Origin: Bin80 sp965209015
Lineage (GTDB): Bacteria > Bacteroidota > Rhodothermia > Rhodothermales > Bin80
Reading direction: 5' to 3'
DNA: 64,000 nucleotides
Assembly (NCBI GenBank): GCA_965209015.1
Contig: OZ242367.1
Coordinates: 1,860,001 to 1,924,000 of the forward strand
The translations under genes and the position numbers were made by a program. The notes beneath the pieces were generated by a model. The model worked only from the letters and a program-made list of their open reading frames with translations. It did not search any database and was not told the DNA's origin. Shown here one piece after another: positions 1-9,021 of the stretch. Each line of letters begins with the position of its first letter. Within the stretch, counting starts at the first letter, position 1.

Positions 1-272
1 CGAAAGGCTAAGTAGCTGGCTGTGGCACCTTGTGTCTCAATCCATTGATGTTCATCAGGTGGAACTCCTTGCTGTGTAAATTGCCCTCCAATCCAGTCTG
101 TCTCTTCGGTCAGAATGACGGTTTGATTCATTTTAAGAGCAGCCAGCGCTGCCGCACAACCCCCAGTTCCACCGCCAATGATCGCAATATCCGCTTCCCA
201 TTCCTGTTGATGGGTGGACCATACAAAAAGCCCCGCGCTCGTTAGTTGCAAAAATGATCGTCTTGAGAACAT
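1..272 (-). CDS. FAD-dependent oxidoreductase, Tat-exported (5' part only)
   Basis: Reading leftwards from an ATG at 270-272, an open frame of 90 codons runs off the window edge. The N-terminus carries a twin-arginine motif (SRRSFLQL, residues 3-10) followed by a short hydrophobic stretch, so export by the Tat system is likely. At about residues 30-50 lies a Rossmann dinucleotide-binding motif (IAIIGGGTGGCAAALAA), followed by an acidic strand end (ILTEE) and WIGGQFTQQG. This layout is typical of the FAD-dependent oxidoreductases of the PF12831 type. The substrate cannot be told because the rest of the protein is outside the window. The neighbouring spacer at 273-729 separates it from the Gabija genes, and nothing suggests that they are co-transcribed. 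Confidence 0.75.
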   Translation of the reverse strand, partial: MFSRRSFLQLTSAGLFVWSTHQQEWEADIAIIGGGTGGCAAALAALKMNQTVILTEETDWIGGQFTQQGVPPDEHQWIETQGATASYLAF

Positions 273-729
273 GAGTCAATTTGGAGTGGGATCTTCAGTT
301 CGTTAGCAGGTATTTGCGGGGTTCTACTACAATTTGTGTGGAATGTGGATTATTGTACAGGCCGAAGAAAACATGCAAATACGACTTATCAACATTGAAA
401 AGAGAGGCATCCGATAAGTCATCAAGATTGGATAGGGGTTTTAACGATATTTTGACGGAGCCTGCAATGTACTTTGCCATAAACAATCAAACGCTAAGAC
501 AGAACGAATTGAACGACAGGATCCAAGAAATTAAAAACGCTAGTGTGATTCTATTCATCTGGGAGGATTAGACCTCTATCCATAAGTCTCGTGGTAGAAC
601 CTATTTCTTTATAGTACTACATCATATCCGGGTTTAAGAATCCACTACTAACAACAAATTCTAGTATGATAGCACCACAAAGTCGCGAACTATAAGTCAA
701 GATCAGTTTAACTATCAAAAAATGAAGGG
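273..729. other. Spacer without a convincing gene
   Basis: This spacer lies between the oxidoreductase start and the gajB stop. Two short overlapping open frames exist: one on the plus strand (281-571, TTG start) and one on the minus strand (480-295, ATG start, 61 residues, ending RKYLLTN). Neither resembles a family I recognise. The minus frame has a plausible amino-acid mix but a stop lies just upstream of its start. I regard the stretch as probable remnant or regulatory DNA. Confidence 0.3.
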
Positions 730-2682
730 TTAAAGGGCAGCCTCAAGTTCTTTCCTTGGACTGATCGTCATTTGTTCTGTGTGTAAATTATTGTCTCTGA
801 TTTCCGTGACAAACCGAGACTCCGTCTGTCCACATATATCCCCCCAAGGCATTTTTCTAGTCTGAGGATAAGTTATGTAAAGCCAACGTTTCGAGCGCGT
901 CACGGCAACAAAAGCACTATTTCGTTCTTCTTCCATCTTGTCTTCACTCTTTGCCCTGTAATCTGGAAAGATTCCCTCACACATGGTCATAATAAACACG
1001 ATGTCTTTTTCAAGTCCTTTCATGGTGTGAACTGTACTCAACATCAGACGATCTCCCGTTGCATCCCCCTGAAATAACTGGCCAAGAGCAAGAGCATTCT
1101 GAAAAGATCGCAATGAAGTTCCTAAACCTTTTCCTCTGAACGTAATCCAGTTTCTGTAAAATTCTTCCAGTTCTTCTATGCTTTTTTCAATTTCTGGAAC
1201 ATACTCAACCTCAGACATGTCAACTTCTCTCAGCTTTTGACGTAGGGAGGTTTTTAATTTATTGATATTGGGTTCCGATGAATCTAATTTGTGAACAGCT
1301 AACAGTGACTCAGAATGAAATCTGGTAAGAGAACTATTTGATGTACTCATTTCGTCAGACCAGTGTTTAAGAATATTTTCATCCTGCCATTTCTCTGGAG
1401 AATCAACTTTCAGAAGACAACAAAGCTTTCTTCCATTAACCCAGTCCTTGGGATTCAGTTTGATCCTTATCCCGTAATCAAGAATTTTCCCCAAAAGCGA
1501 AATTGGTTCTGTTGCTCTCTCAGCCTTCTTTAAGAAGAAAGGAATTGACTCCTCGTGTAGCACTTTCTGTAAAGCAGAAAATACAAACCGATTACGTGCA
1601 ATTATAACCATACGGCTGAGCGAAATATCGCCTTCAATTTCTTCATGTCGACCTCCACCGATCAAACTCTTTATGGAAGACACTATCCATTTTGACTCTT
1701 CCACCTCGTCTGAAAATGATTCAATTCTAACTCTGCCTTCCAGCGCAAATATGTGTTCTTGTTGAGAACCAGGTTTCAGGTTGTTGGCAGCCTTGATTAC
1801 AAGCCTACTGCTTCGATAGTTCTTATTTAATTCGTATCTCTTTGCAGAAAAATCGCGGACAAAATGTTTGCAAAGATGGTCTGACGATGACCCGTTAAAC
1901 CCATAAATCATCTGGTTTGGGTCCCCAACCATCATTACACTCGTTATACGATTACCACACAGAGCTTTAAGGAATTCATACTGAAGAAGATTAAGATCTT
2001 GCGCCTCATCAACACATAGGTGTTTATACTTGACCCCGTAAATATTAGCTATCCAATCTTGATTTAGTAGAAGTTTGCGAGAGTATACTAGAAGATCATC
2101 ATAATCAATGCCACCACTATCGAGCAATGCATCCTGATAATCTTGAAAAATCCTCCATAATCCTGGTTTGTTTTTGAATTGGATTTTCGTTTCTTCTTCT
2201 CCTAGGAGTTCTCTTTTTATGACGGAAAAAGCATTCATGTACTCACGCAATTCACGCTCTCTATCTTTTTTCTCTATCCCTTTGAGGCCCAGATACTCAT
2301 CCATATCAATCCAAACGTCGCGAAGAGACTGGATAAACACATCCACACGGTCTTTCTCCCTTTCATAGATGTGAAGTTCTGCGGGCAATCCCATCACATG
2401 GCCATATCTTTGAAGAATACGCTCTGCGACGGAGTGTATCGTAGCCACCCAAGCCCTATCTGCTGCTTCGTCACAATCAGACAGCCGGGTTTGCATTTCT
2501 TCGGCAGCTTTATTGGTGAAGGTAAGTGCTATAACCCCTTCCCTCTTGGTATTTTCAAGTATATACCTGACTCTTTCGGTGAGCACGCGGGTCTTTCCGG
2601 CTCCTGCTGATGCAATCACTTGAACTGCTTCAGATAATGGAGTCTTGACAATCTGCTTCTGCTCAGAAGATAACTGAACCAT
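730..2682 (-). CDS. gajB: GajB-like UvrD/PcrA-family helicase (Gabija defence)
   Basis: Superfamily 1A helicase of 650 residues. Visible motifs, in order: Q motif (LSSEQKQIV), Walker A (ASAGAGKTR, about residues 23-31), motif Ia (ALTFTNKAAEEM), motif II (CVDEAQDLN), motif III (VGDPNQMIYGFNG), motif IV (NKNYRSS), motif V (STVHTMKGLEKDIVFI) and motif VI (VAVTRSKRWLYIT). The ATG at 2680-2682 is chosen over an upstream TTG because it forms a TAATG junction with the gajA stop, which implies translational coupling. In Gabija, GajB works with the GajA nuclease complex to block phage; the pairing of an OLD nuclease gene with a UvrD-like helicase gene is diagnostic. The protein is roughly 150 residues longer than the best-studied GajB (about 490 residues), with extra sequence in the middle domains. 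A generic UvrD/Rep repair helicase is the alternative, but the operon context argues against it. Confidence 0.88.
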   Translation of the reverse strand: MVQLSSEQKQIVKTPLSEAVQVIASAGAGKTRVLTERVRYILENTKREGVIALTFTNKAAEEMQTRLSDCDEAADRAWVATIHSVAERILQRYGHVMGLPAELHIYEREKDRVDVFIQSLRDVWIDMDEYLGLKGIEKKDRERELREYMNAFSVIKRELLGEEETKIQFKNKPGLWRIFQDYQDALLDSGGIDYDDLLVYSRKLLLNQDWIANIYGVKYKHLCVDEAQDLNLLQYEFLKALCGNRITSVMMVGDPNQMIYGFNGSSSDHLCKHFVRDFSAKRYELNKNYRSSRLVIKAANNLKPGSQQEHIFALEGRVRIESFSDEVEESKWIVSSIKSLIGGGRHEEIEGDISLSRMVIIARNRFVFSALQKVLHEESIPFFLKKAERATEPISLLGKILDYGIRIKLNPKDWVNGRKLCCLLKVDSPEKWQDENILKHWSDEMSTSNSSLTRFHSESLLAVHKLDSSEPNINKLKTSLRQKLREVDMSEVEYVPEIEKSIEELEEFYRNWITFRGKGLGTSLRSFQNALALGQLFQGDATGDRLMLSTVHTMKGLEKDIVFIMTMCEGIFPDYRAKSEDKMEEERNSAFVAVTRSKRWLYITYPQTRKMPWGDICGQTESRFVTEIRDNNLHTEQMTISPRKELEAAL

Positions 2683-4457
2683 TACCCTATCCAACTTTTA
2701 ATCGTTTCAAATATCTTAACAAAGGCCTCGGGTATCATCTCCTTATCATTTGATCTTTTGTTAATCAACTCTGCCAGAAAATCCGCGAAAGAGGGTTTCT
2801 TCTTGTCCAGATATTCCAATAACTCTCCATCCTCCATGACATTGAACTTTGTGTACTTTGCCCTCGCATGAGGTTCATTGTCTCCGGTCTCCAAAGATAC
2901 AAGCGCTTCAATTATTTTCTCCCTCAGCCCAAGAGCACATAAAAGTTCTTTCTCAATATTGTTACCCTCGCTTAGGAATTCACACGAGAATCTCTTCTTG
3001 CTCAGGTCAAACTCTTGTTCCTCTTCTATCCTACTTATGGCAGTTTCTACCTCTCTCTTCGTAGTTCCATCATTGTCGCTGATTATACAGACTGGTATAT
3101 CAAAACTGAACGCAAAAATTAGAAAAGGTCTGTAGTTTTTCCCACCAACACTAATACAATTAATACCTTTCTCAAAAATGGTGTAATTATGATACAGTTC
3201 ATACATGGCCGGAACTAAGTTCTCCTCAGTAGGTCCTTCAACCAGAATCAATGCTCTGGAGAACAACATCTCTCCTCTGAATCTCATTATTTCCCTATGT
3301 AGTCTTTTTTTCTCGGCACAGTTCAAATTAGAGAGAAAAGAAGTTGCTTGAACCTGCCCGTCTGTCCTTTTCAGCATGCGTATTTCATGAAGAGATGAGA
3401 TTGCAGGGAGATACGGCGAATGCGTACTGATAATAGTCTGCCTCAGTGGATTCTTTCTCATCTGCTGATACAATGTTCTTTGTGCATTAGGATGCAGATG
3501 AGATTCTGGCTCTTCAACAGCAATGATCGGAAAAAAGGGCTTAGCTTCCTGCTCATGATTATCGGCCATAAGCTCAACAAAAGCCTTGACTGTAAGCATA
3601 GAAGCCCAGCTACGAGTCCCCATTCCATGATATTCCATGGAGAATGAACTTTGGTCTGATTCACCAAAATGTATGCTAAATCTTTTTGCAATGTCTCTTA
3701 TCTTCTTGGGATAAGGTGTTAGTTCCGCATATCCAGAACCTTCAAATGATTGATTTAAGTTATCCAACTGACTCTTAAGTCCAGTCAGTGGCTTGCTTGC
3801 TACCACGGCTTTCTGATTGATTTTGGTGATCATACTTTCCAGTTGACTAACATCAGACGCATCATACTTAACTCTGGATAAGATTTTACCCACAAAGGAT
3901 GTTCTGTCTCTTAATTCCTGATGAATGTCTCTCTGAGCATCCACTGTTATAAACGGCAATGCCTCAAATCGCCCACGAATCCGGTTACCGTTTTTCAACC
4001 CATCGCTCTTCCATGATGAGAACGGCCGCCAGCGATCCAAAGCGTAGTGCTCCACTACGAAGCCTCCCTTTACATAATCATGGCATGCAATAGTTCTTAT
4101 GGCCAAAAACTGATCGCTTCCAGATTCGTCGCCTTCACTCATTGCGCTTATATTATCACCAAACTCCTGAGTCCAATCATCACTAAAAATCTTGGTTCTC
4201 TTTCCTTCCTCATTCAGAGGAACGATTCGAACATCCACGATAATTTCTTCGGATCTGGTATCATCCTGTGCGATGTGGAAGTCATCATCGGTCAAGTATC
4301 TTGAATAATCTCCAAGGGCAAGTTGCATAGCTCTTATCACTGAGGTTTTGCCTGAGTTATTTACCCCAATCAACAGGGTTGACCTTGAAAAACTTACTTC
4401 AAGATTCTTAATTCCCCGAAATCCTGAAATTCTCAAGTTGTCAACCAGAATATTCAT
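2682..4457 (-). CDS. gajA: GajA-like OLD-family ATPase/TOPRIM nuclease (Gabija defence)
   Basis: Protein of 591 residues with the OLD architecture. The N-terminal ABC-type ATPase starts with a RecF/OLD-like opening (LRISGFRGIKNLEV), Walker A GVNNSGKTS at about residues 31-39, and a Walker B region IIAVEEPESHLHPNAQ followed by the H-loop-like IISTHSPYL. The C-terminal TOPRIM domain has the catalytic glutamate in LILVEGPTEENLV and a DxD-type motif in CIISDNDGTT. In Gabija, GajA is a nucleotide-sensing DNA-nicking endonuclease that assembles with GajB. The ATG at 4455-4457 is preferred to a TTG two codons upstream. gajB begins on the last base of the stop codon. No third gene of the module is visible. 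Overcoming-lysogenization-defect nucleases without a helicase partner are the alternative class, but the adjacent helicase makes Gabija the better call. Confidence 0.9.
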   Translation of the reverse strand: MNILVDNLRISGFRGIKNLEVSFSRSTLLIGVNNSGKTSVIRAMQLALGDYSRYLTDDDFHIAQDDTRSEEIIVDVRIVPLNEEGKRTKIFSDDWTQEFGDNISAMSEGDESGSDQFLAIRTIACHDYVKGGFVVEHYALDRWRPFSSWKSDGLKNGNRIRGRFEALPFITVDAQRDIHQELRDRTSFVGKILSRVKYDASDVSQLESMITKINQKAVVASKPLTGLKSQLDNLNQSFEGSGYAELTPYPKKIRDIAKRFSIHFGESDQSSFSMEYHGMGTRSWASMLTVKAFVELMADNHEQEAKPFFPIIAVEEPESHLHPNAQRTLYQQMRKNPLRQTIISTHSPYLPAISSLHEIRMLKRTDGQVQATSFLSNLNCAEKKRLHREIMRFRGEMLFSRALILVEGPTEENLVPAMYELYHNYTIFEKGINCISVGGKNYRPFLIFAFSFDIPVCIISDNDGTTKREVETAISRIEEEQEFDLSKKRFSCEFLSEGNNIEKELLCALGLREKIIEALVSLETGDNEPHARAKYTKFNVMEDGELLEYLDKKKPSFADFLAELINKRSNDKEMIPEAFVKIFETIKSWIG

Positions 4458-5006
4458 GTTCAATACCTAACCTTATTAATAGCGCAACGGCATCATGAAT
4501 TCCCTTAAAATAGATCTTGCAAGTGCTCTTTGGTTGGCTCTAACGTCGTCACATCAAATCACATGACAAAGAACCTATTTCCCAAGAAGCAACACCCGAG
4601 TACTTATTTTGTTCTAAATTGCAGGGGATCTATGGTCTCTACTGGAACTTAGACACCGGCCGACCTGCCTTAGCTATCTTCTGTCAAGCATACAAATAAT
4701 GTGACCGGGAATTGCTCAAAGATTATCTTAAAGTAGGGGGCTTAGTAGGCTCGTTTGGAACTAACAGTTGACTATTGATCTTCTCAGCTTGAGATAAATG
4801 ATTGCATTGCCTGAGGTGGTCCGAATGAACGTCCCTATATGCTTTATTGAAGGCAGTTAGACACATCAAATGCTACATCCGTGCGGACCCGTTCGCCTTC
4901 AACTACCTTATCCTTGGATCACCTGCAAGATCTACTGTAAATGTAATTCCACATGCGTCAGGCTAACTCTGCACTGTACCCATAAATAAGGCCTAAAAAT
5001 GGCATC
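4458..5006. other. Gene-free spacer upstream of gajA
   Basis: No open frame with protein-like composition was seen on either strand. The part next to 4458 must hold the gajA promoter on the minus strand, but I cannot assign -35/-10 boxes with confidence. The 12-mer GTACCCATAAAT (near 4978) recurs in the hairpin at 13570-13636. Confidence 0.35.
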
Positions 5007-5500
5007 TTATTTCTTAGATTCTTGACACATGAGTCTATCACAGAATTCATACAAAGCTATGGGCGGCCCCTCCAACCCTGTCCAAGATCGTAGCTGGTCA
5101 TCAGGATAAGAGTCGTGCTGGTCTAGGTCAAATTGTATGCTTGAAGTTTGGATTTCAGAATAGATTTGGTCACCCTTGTTATCCAGGACGTATGAAGGTA
5201 TTCCGGTCACTGGACTCATAAGATCAAATTTTCGCTTCGCATCAAAACCGCGACTAAGAAAAATATTGCCAGAAAAAGTCTAAGATATCGAATACTCTGA
5301 AATACCGGGAGTTGAGTGTTCAAGATTTTGAGTAACACGCGCTCCGACGGATAGCTTGAATTGGCAGTCTTCCTATGGATAGATTGCCCTCCAAAACTGA
5401 GTGTAACCGTTCCTCAATGTCCAGACAGAGATCTGCCGACATGATTGGCCTGGAATCATTGCTCTGTAGTTTCTTCGGTAAGAACTGAAAGCGTATTACT
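5007..5500 (-). pseudogene. Possible decayed coding fragment between gajA and menE
   Basis: Reading the minus strand, a 70-codon frame (5219-5007) of protein-like composition ends in CQESKK. It remains open upstream without an ATG as far as about 5278 (GFDAKRKFDLMSPVTG), where an in-frame stop occurs. Farther upstream, other frames hold protein-like pieces such as DLCLDIEERLHSVLEG. The pattern of short protein-like segments in shifting frames suggests one broken gene rather than a real small gene. I do not recognise a family. It could have been a third cargo gene of the defence island, but that is inference only. Confidence 0.3.
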
Positions 5501-5640
5501 TGCCATACAGAGAAAATCTTAAAGCTCGTTCATGCACAAAAGTTCAGTGAAGTTAGCCTCTTTAAATGAATCATCTCCAGTATGAAAATACGAGATCAGA
5601 GGATAGAACTCACAGGAAGTACGGTTCAGTCTTGGAGCGG

Positions 5641-6873
5641 TCAACTTTCACTGTCGTGAAGGCGGGTTGCTATGTTTGTGAATAACTTTCGATCTCGTTT
5701 GATTGAGGTCTGGGAAACATGATTTGGCCATGGGTAGCAGATGGGGATTTTGAATTTTGGAAGATGATCTGCAAGAAATTGTGTCAAATTTTGATTATCA
5801 GTTGATCCTTGTATAAATGCCACTGGGCGTTGACCGAACTTGGCATCAGGAATGGGCACGACAATCGCTTCTTCCACTCCATTATATTTCAGGAGGACAT
5901 TCTCAATTTCTTCGGGACTGATATTTTCCCCACCGGAGATGAACATGTTGTCCTTACGACTCATGATATAAAGTTCTCCAGACTCATCCATATATCCTAT
6001 GTCACCAGAATGCAACCAACCATCTTCGTCTGTAACACTTTGTAGTTCAAGTTCATGGAGGTATCCTGAGCAAACTGCTGGGCTTCGGAGTAGTATTTCA
6101 CCGTCATCCGTAAACTTCAGTTCATTTCCTTCCAACAAACGACCAGATGACCCAATTGGAAAGGTGTGGTCACTCAGTGTTATCATGGAGCTCGTTTCAG
6201 TCATTCCGTAGGTTGTCAGAATTGGCCACCCCTGATCTAATGCCTTTGCTATATGATGAGGTGGGGTTGGCCCACCTCCTACAATCACGGCTCTTAGAGA
6301 TAAAGGGGGGCTCTTATCCAAGAGTTGGATCAGTTGTGCACCAACGATAGACACATGAGTAATTTGTTGGGAGGATAACGCTTCAAAGAGTGAGATTTGT
6401 GGATCTGGAATGATGATTTCAGCTCCGGAGACCAGACACCGAAAAACAATACTCATTCCTGAGACATGCCAAAGGGGGAGGCGCAGGAGCCAGCGGTCTG
6501 TGCTCCTAAGATGCAGTTTGCTAATGGCTCTCTCAGCACTGAAAAGATGGTTTTCAAGCGAATGAACCACAGCTTTTGGTTCGTCTGACGATCCAGAGGT
6601 GTGGAGTATGGTTGTTGCATTATGATGAAGACTTTTTATCGTTACTTCTCTGTGTTTTCTTCGTGCCAAAAGAGCTATATCTGCTTTCTTAGCGCGTAGA
6701 TCTGTTCTATCAGTTAACACCTCTTGGATTTTCAGTTTTTCTAATTCTCTATTTATCTGAACTGCTGGCCAACGATAATTAAGTACACAAACAGGAACAC
6801 CTGTCTGCATACAGGACAGAATTGACTGAATAGCCTCCAAACCAGTCTCCAAACAGATTCCAAATACTGACAT
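5641..6873 (-). CDS. menE: o-succinylbenzoate-CoA ligase
   Basis: Acyl-adenylate-forming (ANL) enzyme that activates o-succinylbenzoate with ATP and CoA in menaquinone synthesis. Seen: the P-loop-like motif TTILHTSGSSDEPKAV, the LWHVSGM segment, the adenine-site motif TTYGMTETSSM, the hinge region LHSGDIGYMDESGELYIMSR, ISGGENISPEEIE, and a C-terminal lysine in SQTSIKRDRKLF where the catalytic lysine of the family sits. At about 410 residues it is short for the family, because the N-terminus starts late; an in-frame stop five codons upstream (TAA TCT AAT GAT TTG ATG) excludes an extension. It is divergent from menC across about 500 bp, which fits a shared regulatory region. Other ANL ligases are possible on sequence alone, but the Men neighbourhood supports MenE. 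Confidence 0.85.
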   Translation of the reverse strand: MSVFGICLETGLEAIQSILSCMQTGVPVCVLNYRWPAVQINRELEKLKIQEVLTDRTDLRAKKADIALLARRKHREVTIKSLHHNATTILHTSGSSDEPKAVVHSLENHLFSAERAISKLHLRSTDRWLLRLPLWHVSGMSIVFRCLVSGAEIIIPDPQISLFEALSSQQITHVSIVGAQLIQLLDKSPPLSLRAVIVGGGPTPPHHIAKALDQGWPILTTYGMTETSSMITLSDHTFPIGSSGRLLEGNELKFTDDGEILLRSPAVCSGYLHELELQSVTDEDGWLHSGDIGYMDESGELYIMSRKDNMFISGGENISPEEIENVLLKYNGVEEAIVVPIPDAKFGQRPVAFIQGSTDNQNLTQFLADHLPKFKIPICYPWPNHVSQTSIKRDRKLFTNIATRLHDSES

Positions 6874-7379
6874 CAAATCATTAGATTAACACCGGGGGAA
6901 TCCACGGTATATTGAGTCAAAAAGGTCTCAAACTAATGCAGGTTTCCAGACGAATGAAGTCTGGATTGTAGGCAATGCAAATTCGCCTCTATCAGTTTCC
7001 TTTAATAATATGGAGAACGGTACGTACTATCATAGAATAATGTAATGGCATGTTTGATGGAATAATTAATTTAAATTCAGAACCTCTTTCAGATCAAGTT
7101 AATGATATGAAGAAATCTGATGGTCTGGTGAAGTAATAATAGCGATAATTCCAAATTGATAACGGTGAACCTGAGAATTACCAGTAAGATTAATTAGTCT
7201 TCGACTTTATCCTTACCGAAATTCTATAAACCCCTGTAAATCTTGATGATTGAGTTCAATTGATAAATGGATAACTTGTATCCATGACATATTATTGAAT
7301 GGTGACCTATCAAAGCAACGTTAAGGTAACCCTCAAACAGTACCACCATTTCTAACTCTTCTGTTGACCTTATTCTCTC
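6874..7379. other. menE-menC divergent intergenic region
   Basis: About 500 bp between two divergently transcribed menaquinone genes; AT-rich with no protein-like frame. It must hold two promoters. I see only a small inverted repeat (GGATA/TATCC around 7268-7282) and cannot define promoter boxes reliably. Confidence 0.4.
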
Positions 7380-8432
7380 ATGAGTATGATCACATCGGTT
7401 CTAATCTACCAGTACAGGTTGCCCCTTGCCTATCCAGTTACTTGGGGAAATAGAACTCACAAGTATCGTGAAGGACTTCTGATATGTTTAAGGACATCCG
7501 AAAAAAAAGAGGGTTGGGGGGAGATTGCACCACTACCAAAGTTCAGCCAGGAATCACTCTCAGAGGCGGCAACCCAAGCCTCTTCCCTTGCAAAGAAAAT
7601 TTTGAACTCACCCGTAAATTCGCTAAGCCTTGCATCCGACAACCTCTATCCATCTGTACAATTCGGATTTGAACTCGCCAAATATAACCTGACAAAGGAT
7701 AGTGAAATCAAGGCTGTGCATCCACCTGTCGCATGCTGCAAACTGTTGATCCCTCAAAATCAAAATAACACAAAGAGTTCATTGCAAGTGCAAGGTTTTC
7801 AAGCAGTAAAGCTAAAGGTCGGAAAAGGGAAATTAGACGATGATCTAAAGTTCGTTCATACGATTTGGAATGAAAACCCCAGAATAGAAGTGCGCATTGA
7901 TGCAAACCGTACTTGGTCGCTGCGAACGGCCTTGGATTTTCTCAGTGAAACCAAAAATCTGGCTTTGGAATATATTGAAGAACCCCTCAGAGATAAGGAC
8001 AAACTCTCAGAATTTACCCGTCACAGCCATAGCCCTCTTGCCCTAGATGAAACACTCCGTGAACCCGAGGCAGAGAAATTTAAGCCATTCGCTGATGTAT
8101 ATGTGCTCAAGCCAACTCTCTCTGGTGGAATCACGAAGACGATCAAGGAGATACAACTTGCAGAAATCAACAGAACTCGTTGCATCATCAGTTCCTCCTA
8201 TGAGTCAGGGGTTGGAATTCTGGGACTCATGGAATTGGCTCTAAATGCTCCGAATGAAGTACATGGACTCGATACTTATAAAGCCCTTGAGCGTGACGTG
8301 CTGAATGATCCGCTTCCTCGCAGTGTACCAAATTTACAACCTCGAGGTTATGTCATTCAGAGGAATCACTTGGAGTTGGAAGCAATGAAACTGCTACGCT
8401 CTTACTCTATTGGCAATCAACCAAAAGGGTAG
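7380..8432 (+). CDS. menC: o-succinylbenzoate synthase
   Basis: Enolase-superfamily dehydratase that converts SHCHC to o-succinylbenzoate in menaquinone synthesis. Seen: an N-terminal capping domain (about residues 1-110), then barrel motifs with the catalytic lysine pair in KLKVGKG, metal ligands in RIDANRTW, EYIEEPL and ALDETL, and the second catalytic lysine in LKPTLSGG. At 350 residues it is the usual length. The ATG at 7380 is the first good start. It converges on the methyltransferase gene with a 9-bp gap. Dipeptide epimerases share this fold, but the surrounding men genes favour MenC. Confidence 0.9.
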   Translation: MSMITSVLIYQYRLPLAYPVTWGNRTHKYREGLLICLRTSEKKEGWGEIAPLPKFSQESLSEAATQASSLAKKILNSPVNSLSLASDNLYPSVQFGFELAKYNLTKDSEIKAVHPPVACCKLLIPQNQNNTKSSLQVQGFQAVKLKVGKGKLDDDLKFVHTIWNENPRIEVRIDANRTWSLRTALDFLSETKNLALEYIEEPLRDKDKLSEFTRHSHSPLALDETLREPEAEKFKPFADVYVLKPTLSGGITKTIKEIQLAEINRTRCIISSSYESGVGILGLMELALNAPNEVHGLDTYKALERDVLNDPLPRSVPNLQPRGYVIQRNHLELEAMKLLRSYSIGNQPKG

Positions 8433-8441
8433 AGTCTACCG

Positions 8442-8960
8442 TTACTCGCGAACCGCCTCAACTGCATAGTAACGGGGTGTAAACCGGCGAAGAAGCGGAC
8501 GAATTCCATTATATGCGCCATAACTGGTCCATTTTTCTGTTCGCACAATTTTCCAGCCGGCATGCTCAAGTAGCCAATCAAACTGCCAGTCTTCAAATTC
8601 ATGGAAGTGTCTATCCCATGGATCATCCGGGTTTCTATAGGCAGTAGCAAACCATAACCGAAGGGGCACAGTGGCAATCAGCCTTGGAGCCTGAATTGAC
8701 CGCAATACATTACACGGTGAAACTAGGTGTTCCAAGATTTCAAATGCGGTAACAAGATCTGCGCCCATACCAAGCATTTCTGGTGACTCTAGATCCCCCT
8801 CAGTATTCGTTACTTCATATCCTTCCTGTTGCATCCTCCGCCCAAGCTCATTTTGAGTACCCAAGTCAAGAATTCGCACGGGAGGAGGACATGAGGATCC
8901 CAGAAATCTTAGGGTGTTCTCAAATCGTCTCTCGAGTACATTGGAGGTGCTACCCTTCAT
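8442..8960 (-). CDS. Class I SAM-dependent methyltransferase, short
   Basis: Protein of 172 residues with a Rossmann-type SAM motif I (ILDLGTQNELGRRM), a motif II region (TAFEILEHLVSP) and a post-motif strand (RLIATVPLRLWFA). The pattern EILEHL is common in Methyltransf_11/23-like enzymes. The C-terminal FHEFEDWQFDWLLEHAG matches substrate-cap helices of small-molecule or glycan methyltransferases. It lies among the men genes but does not look like the demethylmenaquinone methyltransferase MenG/UbiE: it lacks the UbiE length and motifs I would expect. The substrate is unknown; a glycan or lipid substrate is plausible given the later glycosyltransferase cluster. Confidence 0.7.
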   Translation of the reverse strand: MKGSTSNVLERRFENTLRFLGSSCPPPVRILDLGTQNELGRRMQQEGYEVTNTEGDLESPEMLGMGADLVTAFEILEHLVSPCNVLRSIQAPRLIATVPLRLWFATAYRNPDDPWDRHFHEFEDWQFDWLLEHAGWKIVRTEKWTSYGAYNGIRPLLRRFTPRYYAVEAVRE

Positions 8961-9021
8961 TGAATTAGATCAACTGCATTGAAAAGGAAACTATTATTCG
9001 GTAGCTGAGACTTTTTGTTTT

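Noticed and set aside
281..330. Apparent similarity of this stretch with 20960-21000 ('GGTTCTA..ACAATTTGTG')
   Set aside because: The match is short, contains mismatches and an indel, and does not extend on either side, so a repeat family is not supported.
281..571. Plus-strand open frame of 96 codons beside the FAD oxidoreductase
   Set aside because: It begins with TTG, has no family resemblance, and overlaps another protein-like frame on the opposite strand.
8442..8960. Calling the methyltransferase MenG/UbiE
   Set aside because: It is too short, and its motifs are those of generic Methyltransf_11/23 proteins.
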